Of a stretch of DNA of 31,236 bases, positions 1 through 7,820 are shown one piece after another. The notes beneath the pieces were generated by a model that was given only the letters and a program-made list of their open reading frames with translations, was not told the DNA's origin and did not search any database. The DNA is from CBDVBZ01 sp965372355 (GTDB lineage: Bacteria > Krumholzibacteriota > Krumholzibacteriia > WVZY01), in assembly GCA_965372355.1 (NCBI GenBank), contig CBDVBZ010000026.1, positions 1 to 31,236 on the forward strand, in the 5' to 3' direction. How positions within the stretch are numbered: position 1 is the first letter of the stretch; every line of letters begins with the position of its first letter. A program made the translations under genes and the position numbers.

Positions 1-37
1 CCTACCCATCATGGGGCACGGTGAGCGCTCGAACGAG

Positions 38-313
38 CTACGCGAGAACTTTGACGAGCGCCACGACGCCAAGGACGGCAATCAAGATGGGCACGGCAAG
101 AAGCCCGACAAACAACGGCAGCACACACGACGCCGCGCAGACGCCGATGACCAGGATCGCGAGGGGCACCAGAAAGACAAGCCCGACAACTCCCTGAACC
201 AGCCAGAGCGCGGCTTTCACGGGCAGCAGGACGACCCACACGAGCGCTTTCAGAAGTCCCAGCGCAACCAGCCCGGCCAGGGCTGCCACCGCGACAACAA
301 CGAGGATTTCCAT
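38..313 (-). CDS. Small polytopic membrane protein, unknown function
   Basis: A 91-residue product made almost only of Leu, Val, Ala, Ile and Gly, with about three predicted membrane helices and very few charged residues (one Glu near the start, Lys at the helix ends). I do not recognise a family. The frame is open further upstream to 385, but I choose the ATG at 313 because a GGAAGG Shine-Dalgarno-like sequence lies about ten bases before it and the protein then starts directly with a hydrophobic stretch. It is transcribed away from the ATP synthase operon, so the two units are divergent. The opposite strand is also open (11-388), but that product is full of Asp, His, Gln and Arg and looks like the complement of a membrane protein. 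It could be a small inner-membrane protein of the DUF type; function cannot be assigned. Confidence 0.5.
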   Translation of the reverse strand: MEILVVVAVAALAGLVALGLLKALVWVVLLPVKAALWLVQGVVGLVFLVPLAILVIGVCAASCVLPLFVGLLAVPILIAVLGVVALVKVLA

Positions 314-385
314 GATCACAACCACCTTCCGCATCCACTGGACATTACCTATTACGGCTTGGATTACAGGAAAGTTACACACCAC

Positions 386-644
386 TGATGCGTTTATTCA
401 CCGCGGCGGCTTTGGTTTAGCGACCTCGATTCGCCGGACCGGGCGTGTCCTCGCCGCGAGAAATTGACTTTTGTTAATTTACGCCTCAGACTTGGGAACT
501 TTTTCACATATCATCCCTTTGAGGTTGATTTTGCAGAAGTTTTCACGTAACGTCGGCTGAAAATTAAAGTTGCTCCCCGCTGGCAACTTAAGTTTGGGGT
601 AGCCAAACTGGGAGCGGTTTTGTTTTTTCCTTGGATCCTATTCC
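386..644 (+). other. Intergenic leader of the atp operon with two tandem hairpins
   Basis: No coding signal. Two 7-bp stem-loops follow each other: arms 567-573 and 583-589 (aagttgc / gcaactt, 9-base loop), then arms 591-597 and 603-609 (agtttgg / ccaaact, 5-base loop). A T-rich stretch (ttttgtttttt) runs from about 618 to 628, just before the first gene. Promoter elements are not convincing: a TTGACT at 464-469 has only a weak -10 (CAGACT, 487-492), and a TATCAT at 509-514 has no good -35. The arrangement could be an attenuator or a 5' structure controlling the operon. Confidence 0.4.
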
Positions 645-893
645 TTGCAAAAGAAGAGTGAAGACGACCGCTACGAGGCGCTACGTCGGACTGGTTTGTT
701 GACCACCGTTCCCGCCCTTCTGGCCGTTTCACCGATAATCGGCTACTACATGGGCCGGTTTCTCGACGGGAAGCTCGGAACAGAACCATACTTGAGTATC
801 GTGTTTCTTATTCTGGGCTTCATCTCCGGCGCGATGCAAGTGGCCAGGCTGATAAGACTAGCGAACCGCGACCCAGGAAAGAGGAAGGAATAG
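645..893 (+). CDS. atpZ: AtpZ/AtpI-family protein, first gene of the ATP synthase operon
   Basis: An 82-residue protein with a charged N-terminus, two membrane helices (about residues 17-38 and 48-70) and the loop motif GRFLDGKLGTEPYLS between them, which is typical of the AtpZ/AtpI family (small, two-helix proteins encoded at the head of F-ATPase operons). Members are thought to help assemble the c-ring or to act in Mg2+ or Ca2+ supply; they are not part of the finished core enzyme. I use the TTG start at 645, the first start codon in this frame; there is only a weak GGAT element before it, so translation may be inefficient. The stop is 3 nt before the next start, so the two are coupled. Confidence 0.8.
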   Translation: MQKKSEDDRYEALRRTGLLTTVPALLAVSPIIGYYMGRFLDGKLGTEPYLSIVFLILGFISGAMQVARLIRLANRDPGKRKE

Positions 894-896
894 TTC

Positions 897-1319
897 GTGG
901 GCCTTGATTTCCTCAGACGCGTAAGAAATACGTCTCTCGTCGTCGGGTTTGTTCTTTCCTGTGCAATTGCGGTGTACTGGGATACCGCCACGGGTATCGG
1001 CTGGTTTCTGGGTCTCTCGTGGTCTCTTGTTAATCTGTATCTTATCGGGCTTATCGTCGAAGCAATGTTGTCGAGAGGTCCGATCCGGCGGCTGCGTACC
1101 GTTGCGATCCTGTTGTTAAAGGTCCCAGTGATCTACGCGGTTGGTTTTCTTCTGCTCTCGAGCGGGTGGTTTCCAGTAGCCTCGCTGATTGCAGGGTTCG
1201 TTTGGCCGCTTACGGTAATCTTCTTGAAAGTGCTCGGGAGACTGATCCTGGGAATGGATGAGCCACGGCGCATTCTCGAGATGAACGTTGACCCGACGGC
1301 AAAACGGATTCAACGCTAG
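897..1319 (+). CDS. atpI: ATP synthase subunit I (AtpI-like) membrane protein
   Basis: A 140-residue protein with four predicted membrane helices (about residues 13-30, 34-55, 65-87 and 90-113), followed by a short charged tail. The size, topology and position directly before atpB match the ATP synthase I family (PF03899 type), which is linked to c-ring assembly. The start is GTG at 897 with a strong Shine-Dalgarno (gaggaagga, 881-889) that lies inside the end of atpZ. Sequence conservation in this family is low, so the assignment rests mainly on topology and operon position. Confidence 0.75.
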   Translation: MGLDFLRRVRNTSLVVGFVLSCAIAVYWDTATGIGWFLGLSWSLVNLYLIGLIVEAMLSRGPIRRLRTVAILLLKVPVIYAVGFLLLSSGWFPVASLIAGFVWPLTVIFLKVLGRLILGMDEPRRILEMNVDPTAKRIQR

Positions 1320-1330
1320 GGGTATCCCGT

Positions 1331-2161
1331 ATGCATAGCCTTGATCACACCGTTGCAGTCCTCAAGAACATGACCGCCCACGGCGGCGGGGGGGAGGAAG
1401 CAGCACACGAGCTTCCCAACCTGATCACGGTTCTTAACCAGTACGTGTTTGGAGGCACATCGGTCGGCGATTTCCTTCACCACTGGGAAAACGCTATCTT
1501 CTCGCTTGCCATCGTGGCGTTGCTGGTTATCGTCGCAAAATTTGCGTTCAGAAATCCTCAGCTTGTTCCCCGCGGCCTCCAGAACGCCGTCGAGCTCGTC
1601 ATCGAGGCGCTGGAGGGCTTTATCGTTGGAGTGATCGGACCTCACGGCCGTAAGTTCGTGCCGTTTCTTGGCACTCTGTTTCTCTACATCTTTTGTTCGA
1701 ACCTCGCGGGTTTGATTCCGCTTATGAAGGCGCCGACGGCGAATGTAAATCAAACGATCGCGCTCGCCCTTTGTGTGTTTCTCTATGTGCAGTTTACCGC
1801 AGTGAAAGAGAACGGACCTGTTGGTTTTCTCAAGCACCTGATGGGTGAGCCCAAGAGCGCCATCGAGTGGGCATTCGTGCCCCTGATGCTGCCGATTCAC
1901 ATTATCGGCGAGTTTGCCAAACCTATGAGCCTGTCGATCCGTTTGTTCGGCAACGTCACCGGTGAAGATATTCTTATTCTCATATTCGTAGGGTTGGGTG
2001 CGGGGCTCCTGGCATTTACCAAGTTGCCGATAGGTATACCGCTGCAGCTGCCCTTTATTTTTCTAGCGATCCTGACGAGCTTTATTCAGGCGCTCGTCTT
2101 TATGTTGTTGAGTACTGTCTATTTCTCCATGGTTCTTCCCCATGGAGACGAAGATCACTAA
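1331..2161 (+). CDS. atpB: F0F1 ATP synthase subunit a
   Basis: A 276-residue integral membrane protein that forms the two proton half-channels next to the c-ring. The conserved helix reads KPMSLSIRLFGNVTGED; the essential arginine is Arg204, in RLFGN. The C-terminal helix FIQALVFMLLSTVYF is also typical. The N-terminus has an unusual run of Gly residues (HGGGGEE, about 17-23), followed by the first membrane helix at about 53-71. It is preceded by an AGGGG ribosome-binding site. Five or six helices are expected for the family and are visible as hydrophobic blocks. Confidence 0.96.
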   Translation: MHSLDHTVAVLKNMTAHGGGGEEAAHELPNLITVLNQYVFGGTSVGDFLHHWENAIFSLAIVALLVIVAKFAFRNPQLVPRGLQNAVELVIEALEGFIVGVIGPHGRKFVPFLGTLFLYIFCSNLAGLIPLMKAPTANVNQTIALALCVFLYVQFTAVKENGPVGFLKHLMGEPKSAIEWAFVPLMLPIHIIGEFAKPMSLSIRLFGNVTGEDILILIFVGLGAGLLAFTKLPIGIPLQLPFIFLAILTSFIQALVFMLLSTVYFSMVLPHGDEDH

Positions 2162-2182
2162 TCACACCAGGAAGGAGTAAAG

Positions 2183-2419
2183 ATGGACTACCAATTCGCA
2201 CTCGCGCTAGCGCTCCCGTTGGGTGTCGCCTTTGCCGCGATCGGCAGCGGTCTTGGACTCGGCCGGGCCGTTGGTTCCGCTATGGAGGCGATCGGTCGCC
2301 AGCCGGAGGCTTATGCCAAGATCCAGACTGCGATGATCATTGGTGCCGCGCTTATCGAGGCCTTGACGATCTACGCGCTCGTCACGGTGTTCTTGCTTAT
2401 GGGCAAAATCGGTAGCTGA
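2183..2419 (+). CDS. atpE: F0F1 ATP synthase subunit c
   Basis: A 78-residue hairpin of two helices joined by the polar loop RQPEA (residues 39-43), which contacts gamma and epsilon. The glycine-rich first helix (GSGLGLG) packs the c-ring. The ion-carrying carboxylate is Glu59 in IEALTIYALV. Compared with the sodium-type c subunit of Ilyobacter tartaricus, the Gln32 position is Leu26 and the Ser66 position is Ala60, so sodium ligands are missing and proton coupling is the likely mode. It has the strongest ribosome-binding site of the operon (aggaaggag), as expected for a subunit needed in many copies. Confidence 0.97.
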   Translation: MDYQFALALALPLGVAFAAIGSGLGLGRAVGSAMEAIGRQPEAYAKIQTAMIIGAALIEALTIYALVTVFLLMGKIGS

Positions 2420-2444
2420 GAACTCACACAATGAACGTCGCGCC

Positions 2445-2462
2445 GGTGACGGGTATGTCACC
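2445..2462 (+). other. Hairpin between atpE and atpF
   Basis: A perfect 6-bp inverted repeat, ggtgac / gtcacc, with a 6-base loop sits in the 75-nt gap after the c-subunit gene; a competing stem (cgggt / acccg) overlaps it. There is no T-run, so it is not a normal terminator. It could protect the upstream atpE mRNA end and help raise c-subunit yield, but this is inference. Confidence 0.35.
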
Positions 2463-2494
2463 CGCGCACCGGTCGCGCTGGCAAGGAGCTCAAT

Positions 2495-2977
2495 ATGCAT
2501 ATCGATTGGGGACAGATTGTCACCCACGCCATTGGCTTCCTGATTGCCGTGTGGCTTCTCAAACGTTACGCCTGGAGCGGACTGCTTGGTTTTATCGAGA
2601 AGCGCCGGCAACTGATCGTCACGTCGTTCGAAGAGATCGATGAAGGCAAGTCGGAAATCGCCGAAGAGAAGGCCCGGCTCGATAAGGAACTCGAGAACAT
2701 AGAGGCAACGCGCCGCGAGAAGATCCAGGAGGCCGCGCGCGAGGCCGAGGAACTCGCCGGCGGTATCAAAGATGACGCACGCAAGGAGGCGATCGCCGCG
2801 CGGGAGAAGGCCAAGCACGACATCGACATCGAGCTCGACAAGGCGAACGAGGTTCTCAAGGACCGTATCGTCGACTCCGTCCTGACTGCGACGGAGAAAC
2901 TGATCGGTGAAAAGCTGGATCGGGACAGGCACAACAAGCTCATCAACGACTTTCTCGACAACGTAGAAGTAAAGTAG
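2495..2977 (+). CDS. atpF: F0F1 ATP synthase subunit b
   Basis: A 160-residue peripheral stalk subunit: one N-terminal membrane helix (about residues 8-24, with the charged-aromatic border KRYAW), then a long, highly charged coiled coil rich in Glu, Lys, Arg and Ala to the C-terminus, which binds delta. Length is normal for bacterial b (about 155-165). The start is ATG at 2495 with AAGGAG seven bases upstream. Only one b-type gene is present, so the stalk is presumably a b homodimer rather than b/b'. Confidence 0.95.
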   Translation: MHIDWGQIVTHAIGFLIAVWLLKRYAWSGLLGFIEKRRQLIVTSFEEIDEGKSEIAEEKARLDKELENIEATRREKIQEAAREAEELAGGIKDDARKEAIAAREKAKHDIDIELDKANEVLKDRIVDSVLTATEKLIGEKLDRDRHNKLINDFLDNVEVK

Positions 2978-3039
2978 TCGATGAACGGCGTTTTGCGGGG
3001 CTTGCGGTGTTTCGAGCCCGAAATGGGCGGAGATAAGAG

Positions 3040-3585
3040 ATGATCCCAAGAGGAATAGCCAAACGTTACGCGTCGGCGCTCTTCAATGCCGCTGTGGAGA
3101 CCAACGTCGGCGGCGAGGTGAACAACGACGCGGCTGCTTTTCGCAAGCTGCTTTCTGAGAACCCGTCGCTGAGAGGCTTCCTTCTCTCCCCTCAGGTCCT
3201 CATGAAGGACAAAAAGAGTGTTTTAGAGAACACACTCAAGGGACGTGCGACAGATCTCTTTGTCGAGTTTCTGATCCTGTTGGTCGACAAGAAACGATTC
3301 GCGTCCGTCGAAGAGATCGTGGACGGCTATGGCTATCTCTACGAGCGGCACGAAGGCATCGTCGAAGTCAAGGCGATAACCGCGATACCACTCGAAGAAG
3401 GTTTGAAAGAGAAAACGATTCGAATACTCGAACAAGGGACGGGCAAGAAGATCCGTTTGGCGACGGACGTCAACCCCGAAATAATAGGCGGAATGATCCT
3501 CGTTATGGAGGACAAGATCATTGATGGCAGCGTCAGATATCAGATAGCAAAGCTGATGCGTGAGCTCGACGAAATCCGAGTTTGA
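3040..3585 (+). CDS. atpH: F0F1 ATP synthase subunit delta
   Basis: A 181-residue protein of the OSCP/delta family, which joins the b stalk to the top of F1. It starts with the typical RGIAKRYASALFNAA helix and ends with the conserved C-terminal region containing NPEIIGGMIL and the closing IDGSVRYQIAKL segment. It lies between atpF and atpA as in standard operons, with a GGAG ribosome-binding site. The 62-nt gap before it holds nothing I recognise. Confidence 0.95.
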   Translation: MIPRGIAKRYASALFNAAVETNVGGEVNNDAAAFRKLLSENPSLRGFLLSPQVLMKDKKSVLENTLKGRATDLFVEFLILLVDKKRFASVEEIVDGYGYLYERHEGIVEVKAITAIPLEEGLKEKTIRILEQGTGKKIRLATDVNPEIIGGMILVMEDKIIDGSVRYQIAKLMRELDEIRV

Positions 3586-3602
3586 TATGGAAGGTGTGAG
3601 CA

Positions 3603-5123
3603 ATGGCCTTTAGACCCGAAGAAGTAAGCTCAATCATACAGAGAGAGCTTGAGAGACACAAAACGAGCCTCGAGACGGAGTCTGTCGGAACGATTCTGCA
3701 GGTCGGTGACGGGATCGTCCGCATATGGGGACTGTGGGACGCCATGGCCGGCGAGCTTCTAGAGTTTCCGGGCGGCGTCATGGGTATGGTTCTCAATCTC
3801 GAGCAGGACAACGTCGGGGCCGTCCTCTTTGGCCCGGACACGGAGATCAAGGAAGGCGACACGGTCAAACGGACCGGCCGCATCTGCGAGGTCCCCGTCG
3901 GCAAGGCCTTGCTCGGACGTGTCGTCAACTCACTGGGAGAGCCCCTCGACGGCAAGGGCCCCATCGTTACCGAAGAGTTTCGCCCGATCGAGGGCACGGC
4001 GCCCAACGTCATACAGCGGCAGCCGGTGAAGGAACCCCTTCACACGGGTCTCAAGGCGATTGACTCGATGATCCCCATCGGCCGCGGTCAGCGCGAACTC
4101 ATCATTGGTGACCGGCAAACGGGTAAGACGGCGATTACCATCGACACGATCATCAACCAGAAAGACTCGGGTGTTCACTGTATCTATGTCGCCATTGGGC
4201 AGAAGGAGTCAACGGTGGCATTGGTGATCAAGGCGTTCGAGGACCACGGCGCCATGGAGAACACGATCGTGGTCAACGCAGGGGCCAGCGACCCGGCACC
4301 ACTCCAGTATCTGGCTCCCTACGCGGGTTGCGCGATGGGAGAGTATTTCAGGGATACCGGCGGACACGCGGTGTGTTTCTACGATGACCTCTCCAAACAC
4401 GCCCAGGCCTACCGTCAGATGTCGCTCTTGCTGCGGAGACCCCCGGGACGCGAGGCGTATCCCGGCGATGTGTTTTATGTGCACTCGCGGCTTCTCGAGC
4501 GTGCCGCTAAGCTGAGCGACGAGCTCGGCGGCGGGTCGCTCACGGCGCTGCCAATCATCGAGACCCAGTTGGGGGACGTCACTGCGTATATTCCTACCAA
4601 CGTGATCTCGATCACGGACGGGCAGATCTTCCTTCAGAACGATCTTTTCTACGCCGGTATCCGGCCGGCGATCAACGTCGGTATATCGGTGTCGCGCGTG
4701 GGAAGCAACGCTCAGACCAAGATGATGAAGAAAGTGGCCGGTCAGCTGCGACTCGATCTCGCCCAGTACCGCGAGCTCGTTGATTTCGCGCGATTTGGCT
4801 CGGATCTCGACAAGGTGACCATCGCGCAGCTGACGCGTGGCGAGAAGATGGTCGAGATTCTCAAACAGAACGAACGCGTCCCGATGCCGATCGAGCAACA
4901 GGTGATGATTATTTTCATCGCCAACCAGGGCCTTTTGGACGACATTCCGACCGAGCAGCTGGCGCGTTTCGAGTCAGAGTTTCATGAGTTCATGGCGAGC
5001 GAGTATCCCGATATCGTTCGCGAGTTGGCCACCGAGTTGGCCATAGGTGAGAAGGCCGAGCAAGGCCTCAAAAAGGCCGGCGAGGAATTCAAGAACCGCT
5101 TCGTAGCGGCAACCGAGGGGTAA
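3603..5123 (+). CDS. atpA: F0F1 ATP synthase subunit alpha
   Basis: A 506-residue regulatory, nucleotide-binding subunit of the F1 hexamer. The P-loop is GDRQTGKT at residues 169-176, with Lys175 and Thr176 binding phosphate and Mg. The N-terminal beta-barrel contains GDGIVRIWGL, and the alpha signature PAINVGISVSRVGSNAQ follows at about 357-374. The N-terminal helix (RPEEVSSIIQREL) is the segment that contacts delta. Full length compared with the family (about 500-515). A GGAAGGTG ribosome-binding site precedes the ATG. Confidence 0.98.
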   Translation: MAFRPEEVSSIIQRELERHKTSLETESVGTILQVGDGIVRIWGLWDAMAGELLEFPGGVMGMVLNLEQDNVGAVLFGPDTEIKEGDTVKRTGRICEVPVGKALLGRVVNSLGEPLDGKGPIVTEEFRPIEGTAPNVIQRQPVKEPLHTGLKAIDSMIPIGRGQRELIIGDRQTGKTAITIDTIINQKDSGVHCIYVAIGQKESTVALVIKAFEDHGAMENTIVVNAGASDPAPLQYLAPYAGCAMGEYFRDTGGHAVCFYDDLSKHAQAYRQMSLLLRRPPGREAYPGDVFYVHSRLLERAAKLSDELGGGSLTALPIIETQLGDVTAYIPTNVISITDGQIFLQNDLFYAGIRPAINVGISVSRVGSNAQTKMMKKVAGQLRLDLAQYRELVDFARFGSDLDKVTIAQLTRGEKMVEILKQNERVPMPIEQQVMIIFIANQGLLDDIPTEQLARFESEFHEFMASEYPDIVRELATELAIGEKAEQGLKKAGEEFKNRFVAATEG

Positions 5124-5135
5124 CGGAGCAGGGCC

Positions 5136-6059
5136 ATGCCATCTCTACTCGATATAAAAGCACGAATCAAAGCGGTCGAGAACATCAAGAAGATCACCCG
5201 TGCCATGCAGCTGGTCGCGGCCGCCAAGTTCAATCGCGCGCAGAACCGCGCGCGTTCCACCCGGCCGTATAGCGAGGAGCTCGGTGTGGCCCTCGGGGTT
5301 CTTGCCGCGATTTCGGAATCTGAAGCCGATGCGTCGTCCGCTGATTCCACACTCGATCTCTCGTTCGTCGACGGCGAGCCCCCGCTGAGCATCGATCGCG
5401 GAGCGCTCTTCGAGCAGAATGAGGTAAAGCGGCCCGGAATCGTCCTCGTTACCTCGGACCGCGGTCTCGCCGGGGCATTCAATACCCGCCTGATCCGGGC
5501 GGCAACGGCGTTTGTCGACGAGCACCCCGACATGGCTCCCCGTCTCATAACGATCGGCCGCAAGGGAAACATATATTTCAAAAAGAGAGACATCCCGATC
5601 ATCCACCATGAGGAAGGCGTAAGTGACAAGCTCGAGCTATCGGAAATCAAACGGATCACCGGCAAGCTTGTCAGCCTCTTCGTGGAGGGGGAAGTCGACG
5701 CGCTCTATCTGATCTACGCCAAGTTCCGGACCGCGATGCAATCGGATGTCACGACGGATAAGTTCTTAAGCATACCGCCGGTCGCCGCGGAGAAAGGCAA
5801 TGACGTTTATATTCTCGAACCCGACCGCGAGGCAGTGTACCAGACTCTGATTCCACTGTATGCAACGACAAAGATATTCGCAACGCTCGCGGACTCCTTT
5901 GCGTCGGAACACGGTGCGAGGATGGTCGCGATGCAGCTTGCAACCAAGAATGCTGAAGAAATACTCGACGAACAGACTATTCTCCGAAACCGCCTGCGCC
6001 AGGCGATAATTACCAAAGAGCTGGCCGAGATCATCGGCGGGGCCGGGGACTTATCATAA
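5136..6059 (+). CDS. atpG: F0F1 ATP synthase subunit gamma
   Basis: A 307-residue central rotor shaft. The N-terminal helix (DIKARIKAVENIKKITRAMQLVAAAK) and the C-terminal helix (MVAMQLATKNAEEIL ... RLRQAIITKELAEIIGGA) form the antiparallel coiled coil inside alpha3beta3; the Rossmann-like middle has VTSDRGLAGAFNT at about 109-121. It is about 20 residues longer than the E. coli subunit: the extra length falls in an acidic and Ser-rich stretch at roughly residues 62-90 before VTSDRGL. Such insertions vary between lineages; no cysteine pair of the chloroplast redox type is present. Confidence 0.97.
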   Translation: MPSLLDIKARIKAVENIKKITRAMQLVAAAKFNRAQNRARSTRPYSEELGVALGVLAAISESEADASSADSTLDLSFVDGEPPLSIDRGALFEQNEVKRPGIVLVTSDRGLAGAFNTRLIRAATAFVDEHPDMAPRLITIGRKGNIYFKKRDIPIIHHEEGVSDKLELSEIKRITGKLVSLFVEGEVDALYLIYAKFRTAMQSDVTTDKFLSIPPVAAEKGNDVYILEPDREAVYQTLIPLYATTKIFATLADSFASEHGARMVAMQLATKNAEEILDEQTILRNRLRQAIITKELAEIIGGAGDLS

Positions 6060-6087
6060 TAAGAGCCAACCAAAAGGAGCACTAACG

Positions 6088-7503
6088 ATGGCGAGTGAGA
6101 AGAGTACTGGGAAGATTGTCCAGGTGATCGGACCAACCGTCGATGTGGAATTTCCGCATGACAAGCTCCCGCCGATTCTGAACGCGATCCTGATTCGGAA
6201 CGAGACGAAGAAGATCGATGTCACATGTGAAGTGGCGCTTCACGTGGGTGACAACGTCGTCCGCTGTATCGCCATGAGCTCGACGGATGGGCTCGTCCGC
6301 GGGATGGACGCGAAGGACCTGGGCGGTCCGATCTCGATGCCCGTCGGTAAGCAGGCGCTGGGGCGCATCTTCAACCTCGTGGGTCAGGTGATCGATGGCA
6401 AGGGCCCCATTCCCGAACCGGACAAACGCCGCCCGATCCACAGAGAGCCACCGAGCCTGGAGGAACAGGCCACCGAGGCAGCCCAGCTCGAAACCGGGAT
6501 CAAAGTCGTCGATCTCCTCGCCCCATACGCGAAGGGTGGCAAAATCGGCCTGTTTGGTGGGGCCGGTGTTGGAAAAACTGTCATCATTATGGAGCTGATC
6601 CGCAACATCGCGACCGAGCATGGTGGGTTCTCGGTCTTTGCGGGCGTCGGCGAGAGGACACGCGAGGGCAACGACCTCTATCTCGAGATGACCGAATCCG
6701 GCGTTATCGACAAGACGAGCCTCGTTTTCGGACAGATGAACGAGCCGCCCGGTGCACGTCTTCGCGTGGGACTGAGCGGTGTGACGGTGGCGGAGTACTT
6801 CAGGGATGAGGAACACCAGGACGTGCTTCTGTTTATCGACAACATCTTCCGCTTCGTCCAGGCGGGTTCAGAGGTCTCCGCTCTTCTCGGACGTATGCCA
6901 TCGGCCGTGGGATATCAGCCGACACTAGGCACCGAGATGGGTGGGCTCCAGGAACGGATCTGCTCGACCCGACAGGGCTCGATCACATCGGTGCAGGCGA
7001 TCTATGTCCCCGCGGACGATATCACCGACCCCGCTCCCGCAACGACCTTCTCGCACCTCGACGCCACGACGGTGCTCTCGAGATCGATCGTCGAACTCGG
7101 CATCTATCCCGCGGTGGATCCACTTGCCTCGACATCGAGGATCCTAAACCCGGGTGTCGTCGGCGACGAGCACTTCCAGGTGGCCCGTCAGGTGCAGGAG
7201 CTTCTCCAGCGTAACAAGGAGCTCCAGGACATCATCGCCATTCTGGGGATGGATGAGCTCTCCGAGGAGGACAAGGTCGTTGTCCGCCGCGCGCGGCGAA
7301 TCCAGCGATTTCTCTCGCAGCCGTTCTTTGTCGCCGAGGTGTTTACCGGCAAGTCGGGCAAATACGTCAAGATCCAGGAGACGATAAAGGGGTTTCAGGA
7401 GATCCTCGAGGGTAAACACGACGATGTCCCCGAACAGGCCTTCTACATGGTCGGCACGATCGACGAGGTTCTCGAGAAAGCCAAGGAAATGTCAGCCGCC
7501 TAA
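6088..7503 (+). CDS. atpD: F0F1 ATP synthase subunit beta
   Basis: A 471-residue catalytic subunit. The P-loop GGAGVGKT is at residues 157-164 (Lys163, Thr164), the catalytic glutamate is in VGERTREGNDLY (about 187-198), and the rotor-contacting DELSEEDK segment lies near residues 389-396. The family signature PAVDPLASTSR is complete. Preceded by AAAAGGAG. Length and domain order are normal. Confidence 0.98.
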   Translation: MASEKSTGKIVQVIGPTVDVEFPHDKLPPILNAILIRNETKKIDVTCEVALHVGDNVVRCIAMSSTDGLVRGMDAKDLGGPISMPVGKQALGRIFNLVGQVIDGKGPIPEPDKRRPIHREPPSLEEQATEAAQLETGIKVVDLLAPYAKGGKIGLFGGAGVGKTVIIMELIRNIATEHGGFSVFAGVGERTREGNDLYLEMTESGVIDKTSLVFGQMNEPPGARLRVGLSGVTVAEYFRDEEHQDVLLFIDNIFRFVQAGSEVSALLGRMPSAVGYQPTLGTEMGGLQERICSTRQGSITSVQAIYVPADDITDPAPATTFSHLDATTVLSRSIVELGIYPAVDPLASTSRILNPGVVGDEHFQVARQVQELLQRNKELQDIIAILGMDELSEEDKVVVRRARRIQRFLSQPFFVAEVFTGKSGKYVKIQETIKGFQEILEGKHDDVPEQAFYMVGTIDEVLEKAKEMSAA

Positions 7504-7517
7504 CACGGAGGATCCGA

Positions 7518-7790
7518 GTGGCCGCCACGTATCATTTGAGAATACTGACTCCGAGTGCCACGGTTCTCGACGAGGACGTCGTGTCCGTCATTGCACCGGG
7601 CGAGGCCGGGTATCTCGGCGTTCTCGCCAACCACGCGCCGATATTGACGACGCTCCAGCGCGGGACATTGCAGGTAAAACTCGAGAATGGCGAGAAGTGG
7701 TTTCGGGTTGAAGGCGGGATCCTGCGCGTGGCTGCGAACTCAGCCGTACTGCTCAGCGAATCTGTGGAAGAAGTTGCACCGGAGCCCTAG
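7518..7790 (+). CDS. atpC: F0F1 ATP synthase subunit epsilon, short form
   Basis: A 90-residue protein that contains only the N-terminal beta-sandwich of epsilon (LRILTPSATVLDEDV ... GEAGYLGVLANHAPILTTL ... GGILRVAANSAVLLSES). The two C-terminal helices that inhibit ATP hydrolysis in E. coli and Bacillus (total about 130-140 residues) are missing. The reading frame ends cleanly at 7790, and the sequence after it is the convergent kinase gene, so this is a natural short form as in Chlorobi and Bacteroidetes rather than a broken gene. Start is GTG at 7518 with CGGAGGA upstream. Confidence 0.95.
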   Translation: MAATYHLRILTPSATVLDEDVVSVIAPGEAGYLGVLANHAPILTTLQRGTLQVKLENGEKWFRVEGGILRVAANSAVLLSESVEEVAPEP

Positions 7791-7820
7791 ACCAGGGCCT
7801 CCTAGAAGCTCTCCCCTTTT
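7781..7820 (+). terminator. Possible terminator of the atp operon
   Basis: The end of atpC forms a GC-rich stem: ggagccc (7781-7787) pairs with gggcctcc (7795-7802) with one bulged C. A run of six T follows at about 7815-7820, roughly 12 nt after the stem, which is further than usual. The stem overlaps the stop of atpC and touches that of the convergent kinase. Confidence 0.35.

Noticed and set aside
11..388. Plus-strand 125-residue frame rich in His, Asp, Gln and Arg
   Set aside because: It is the complement of the hydrophobic minus-strand gene; composition is typical of the antisense of a membrane protein, and no ribosome-binding site precedes it.
2183..2419. Sodium-coupled ATP synthase
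   Set aside because: The c subunit has Leu26 and Ala60 where sodium-type subunits have Gln and Ser; only the carboxylate Glu59 and Tyr64 are shared.
2207..3049. Minus-strand 280-residue frame under atpE, atpF and the start of atpH
   Set aside because: Antisense of three well-supported ATP synthase genes.
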